DNA from: Clostridiales bacterium
GTDB taxonomy: Bacteria > Bacillota > Clostridia > Saccharofermentanales > UBA5734
DNA: 7,406 nt
Assembly: GCA_003532195.1 (NCBI GenBank)
Contig: DOFA01000109.1
Location: 1 to 7,406, forward strand
Direction: 5' to 3'
Shown: positions 6,684 through 7,406 of the stretch, piece after piece
Layout of the letters: each line of letters opens with the position of its first letter
How positions within the stretch are numbered: the first letter of the stretch is position 1
Position numbers and translations under genes: made by a program
Notes under the pieces: generated by a model
The model's input: the letters and a program-made list of their open reading frames with translations, nothing else
What the model was told of the DNA's origin: nothing
Databases searched by the model: none

Positions 6684-7406
6684 TTCTGGTTTTAAAACAA
6701 GGCACCCCGAGCAGCAAAGTCGAGGAAATCTGCAGCTGGCTAAGTTCCCGTTTCGGTGTGCAGACCAGCCCGATCTATGGCAGCGATACGACGATTATCG
6801 GCCTGGTCGGCGACACCTCCGGCATCGATATCGAAATGATCGAACTGGAGGAAGCCGTCGAACGGGTCATGAAAGTCCAGGAGCCGTATAAACGGGCCAA
6901 CCGCAAATTTCATCCGGACAACTCGGTTATCCGGATCGGCGGCCTGGAGATCGGCGGTCCGCGCATCTATGTCGCGGCCGGCCCCTGCTCGGTCGAGTCC
7001 GAGGAGCAGATCTGCCTGGTGGCGTCGCGAGTGCGCGAGTCTGGAGCGGCCCTGCTGCGCGGCGGCGCTTTCAAGCCGAGGTCTTCACCCTATTCCTTCC
7101 AGGGCCTGAAAGCGGAAGGCCTGATGTATATGAAACGCGCCCGGCAGGTCACCGATTTGCCGGTTGTTTCGGAAATCACCAATCTCATGCAGCTGGAGCT
7201 GTTCCTGGAATTTGTCGACATCATCCAGGTCGGCGCCCGCAACATGCAGAATTTTGAACTGCTCAAGGAGCTTGGGCGGGCACGGAAGCCGATCCTGCTC
7301 AAGCGCGGTTTTGCCAATACCCTGGAGGAATTGCTGATGTCCGCCGAATATATCATGAGCGGCGGCAACCAGGAGGTCATCTTGTGCGAGCGCGGCATCC
7401 GCACCT
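6680..7406 (+). CDS. aroF: 3-deoxy-7-phosphoheptulonate (DAHP) synthase, type I-beta, 3' end cut by window
   Basis: The enzyme condenses phosphoenolpyruvate and erythrose 4-phosphate, the first step of the shikimate pathway. The reading frame runs open from ATG 6680 to the right edge (242 codons; the family is about 335-340). Residues 1 to about 67 form a ferredoxin-like regulatory domain (MILVLKQGTPSSKVEEI...IIGLVGD) as in the Thermotoga-type enzyme, not a fused chorismate mutase. The barrel follows: AGPCSVES (100-107) with probable metal-ligand Cys103, RGGAFKPRSSPYSFQG (127-142), VGARNMQNF (184-192), LLKRG (206-210) and ILCERGIRT (234-242). The remaining metal ligands lie beyond the window. 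AAGGAGA (6666-6672) serves the start, which overlaps the aroE-aroK stop in ATGA. The N-terminal domain suggests allosteric control by an aromatic product, likely tyrosine or phenylalanine (known for relatives, inferred here). Confidence 0.95.
   Translation, partial: MILVLKQGTPSSKVEEICSWLSSRFGVQTSPIYGSDTTIIGLVGDTSGIDIEMIELEEAVERVMKVQEPYKRANRKFHPDNSVIRIGGLEIGGPRIYVAAGPCSVESEEQICLVASRVRESGAALLRGGAFKPRSSPYSFQGLKAEGLMYMKRARQVTDLPVVSEITNLMQLELFLEFVDIIQVGARNMQNFELLKELGRARKPILLKRGFANTLEELLMSAEYIMSGGNQEVILCERGIRT

Overview
The window is a compact, GC-rich bacterial segment in which every gene lies on the + strand. It holds two functional blocks. Gene content suggests a high-GC member of the Bacillota/Clostridia type: a reduced type IV pilus locus, a shikimate dehydrogenase-shikimate kinase fusion, a TyrA with a C-terminal ACT domain, and a type I-beta DAHP synthase with a ferredoxin-like N-terminal domain. 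This placement is inferred from gene families and order only; no rRNA or other taxonomic marker is present.

Block 1 (about 69-4024) is part of a type IV pilus / type II secretion-like assembly operon. It starts with a PilC/GspF inner-membrane platform protein. Four small single-pass membrane proteins follow: a pseudopilin-like protein without a prepilin cleavage motif, two proteins with canonical class III prepilin signals, and a PilX/GspK-like protein with a Gly cleavage candidate but no Glu at +5. The block ends with PilT, the retraction ATPase. After the 12-nt gap behind pilC, each junction is a start/stop overlap of 1 to 13 nt, so the genes are probably translationally coupled. PilB and a major pilin are not in the window and may lie upstream. 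The small proteins may form a minor-pilin tip or initiation complex (inference).

The 162-nt gap (4025-4186) is the only substantial noncoding stretch. It holds a weak hairpin after pilT, a good sigma-A/sigma70-type promoter (TTGACG, 17 nt, CAAAAT), and a leader rich in inverted and direct repeats whose right arm can pair with either of two left arms.

Block 2 (4187-7406) is an aromatic amino acid operon: tyrA (prephenate dehydrogenase with ACT domain), a bifunctional aroE-aroK fusion, and aroF (DAHP synthase), cut by the right edge. aroF makes the entry reaction of the shikimate pathway, AroE-AroK makes shikimate 3-phosphate, and TyrA commits prephenate to tyrosine. Genes for the remaining steps probably lie downstream. 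Junctions are again overlapping (14 nt and ATGA).

No mobile element, CRISPR array, tRNA or rRNA was seen. I found no convincing new multi-gene system. The observations most worth checking are the uncleaved pseudopilin-like gene, the E5-less prepilin, the structured tyrA leader and the enzyme fusion.
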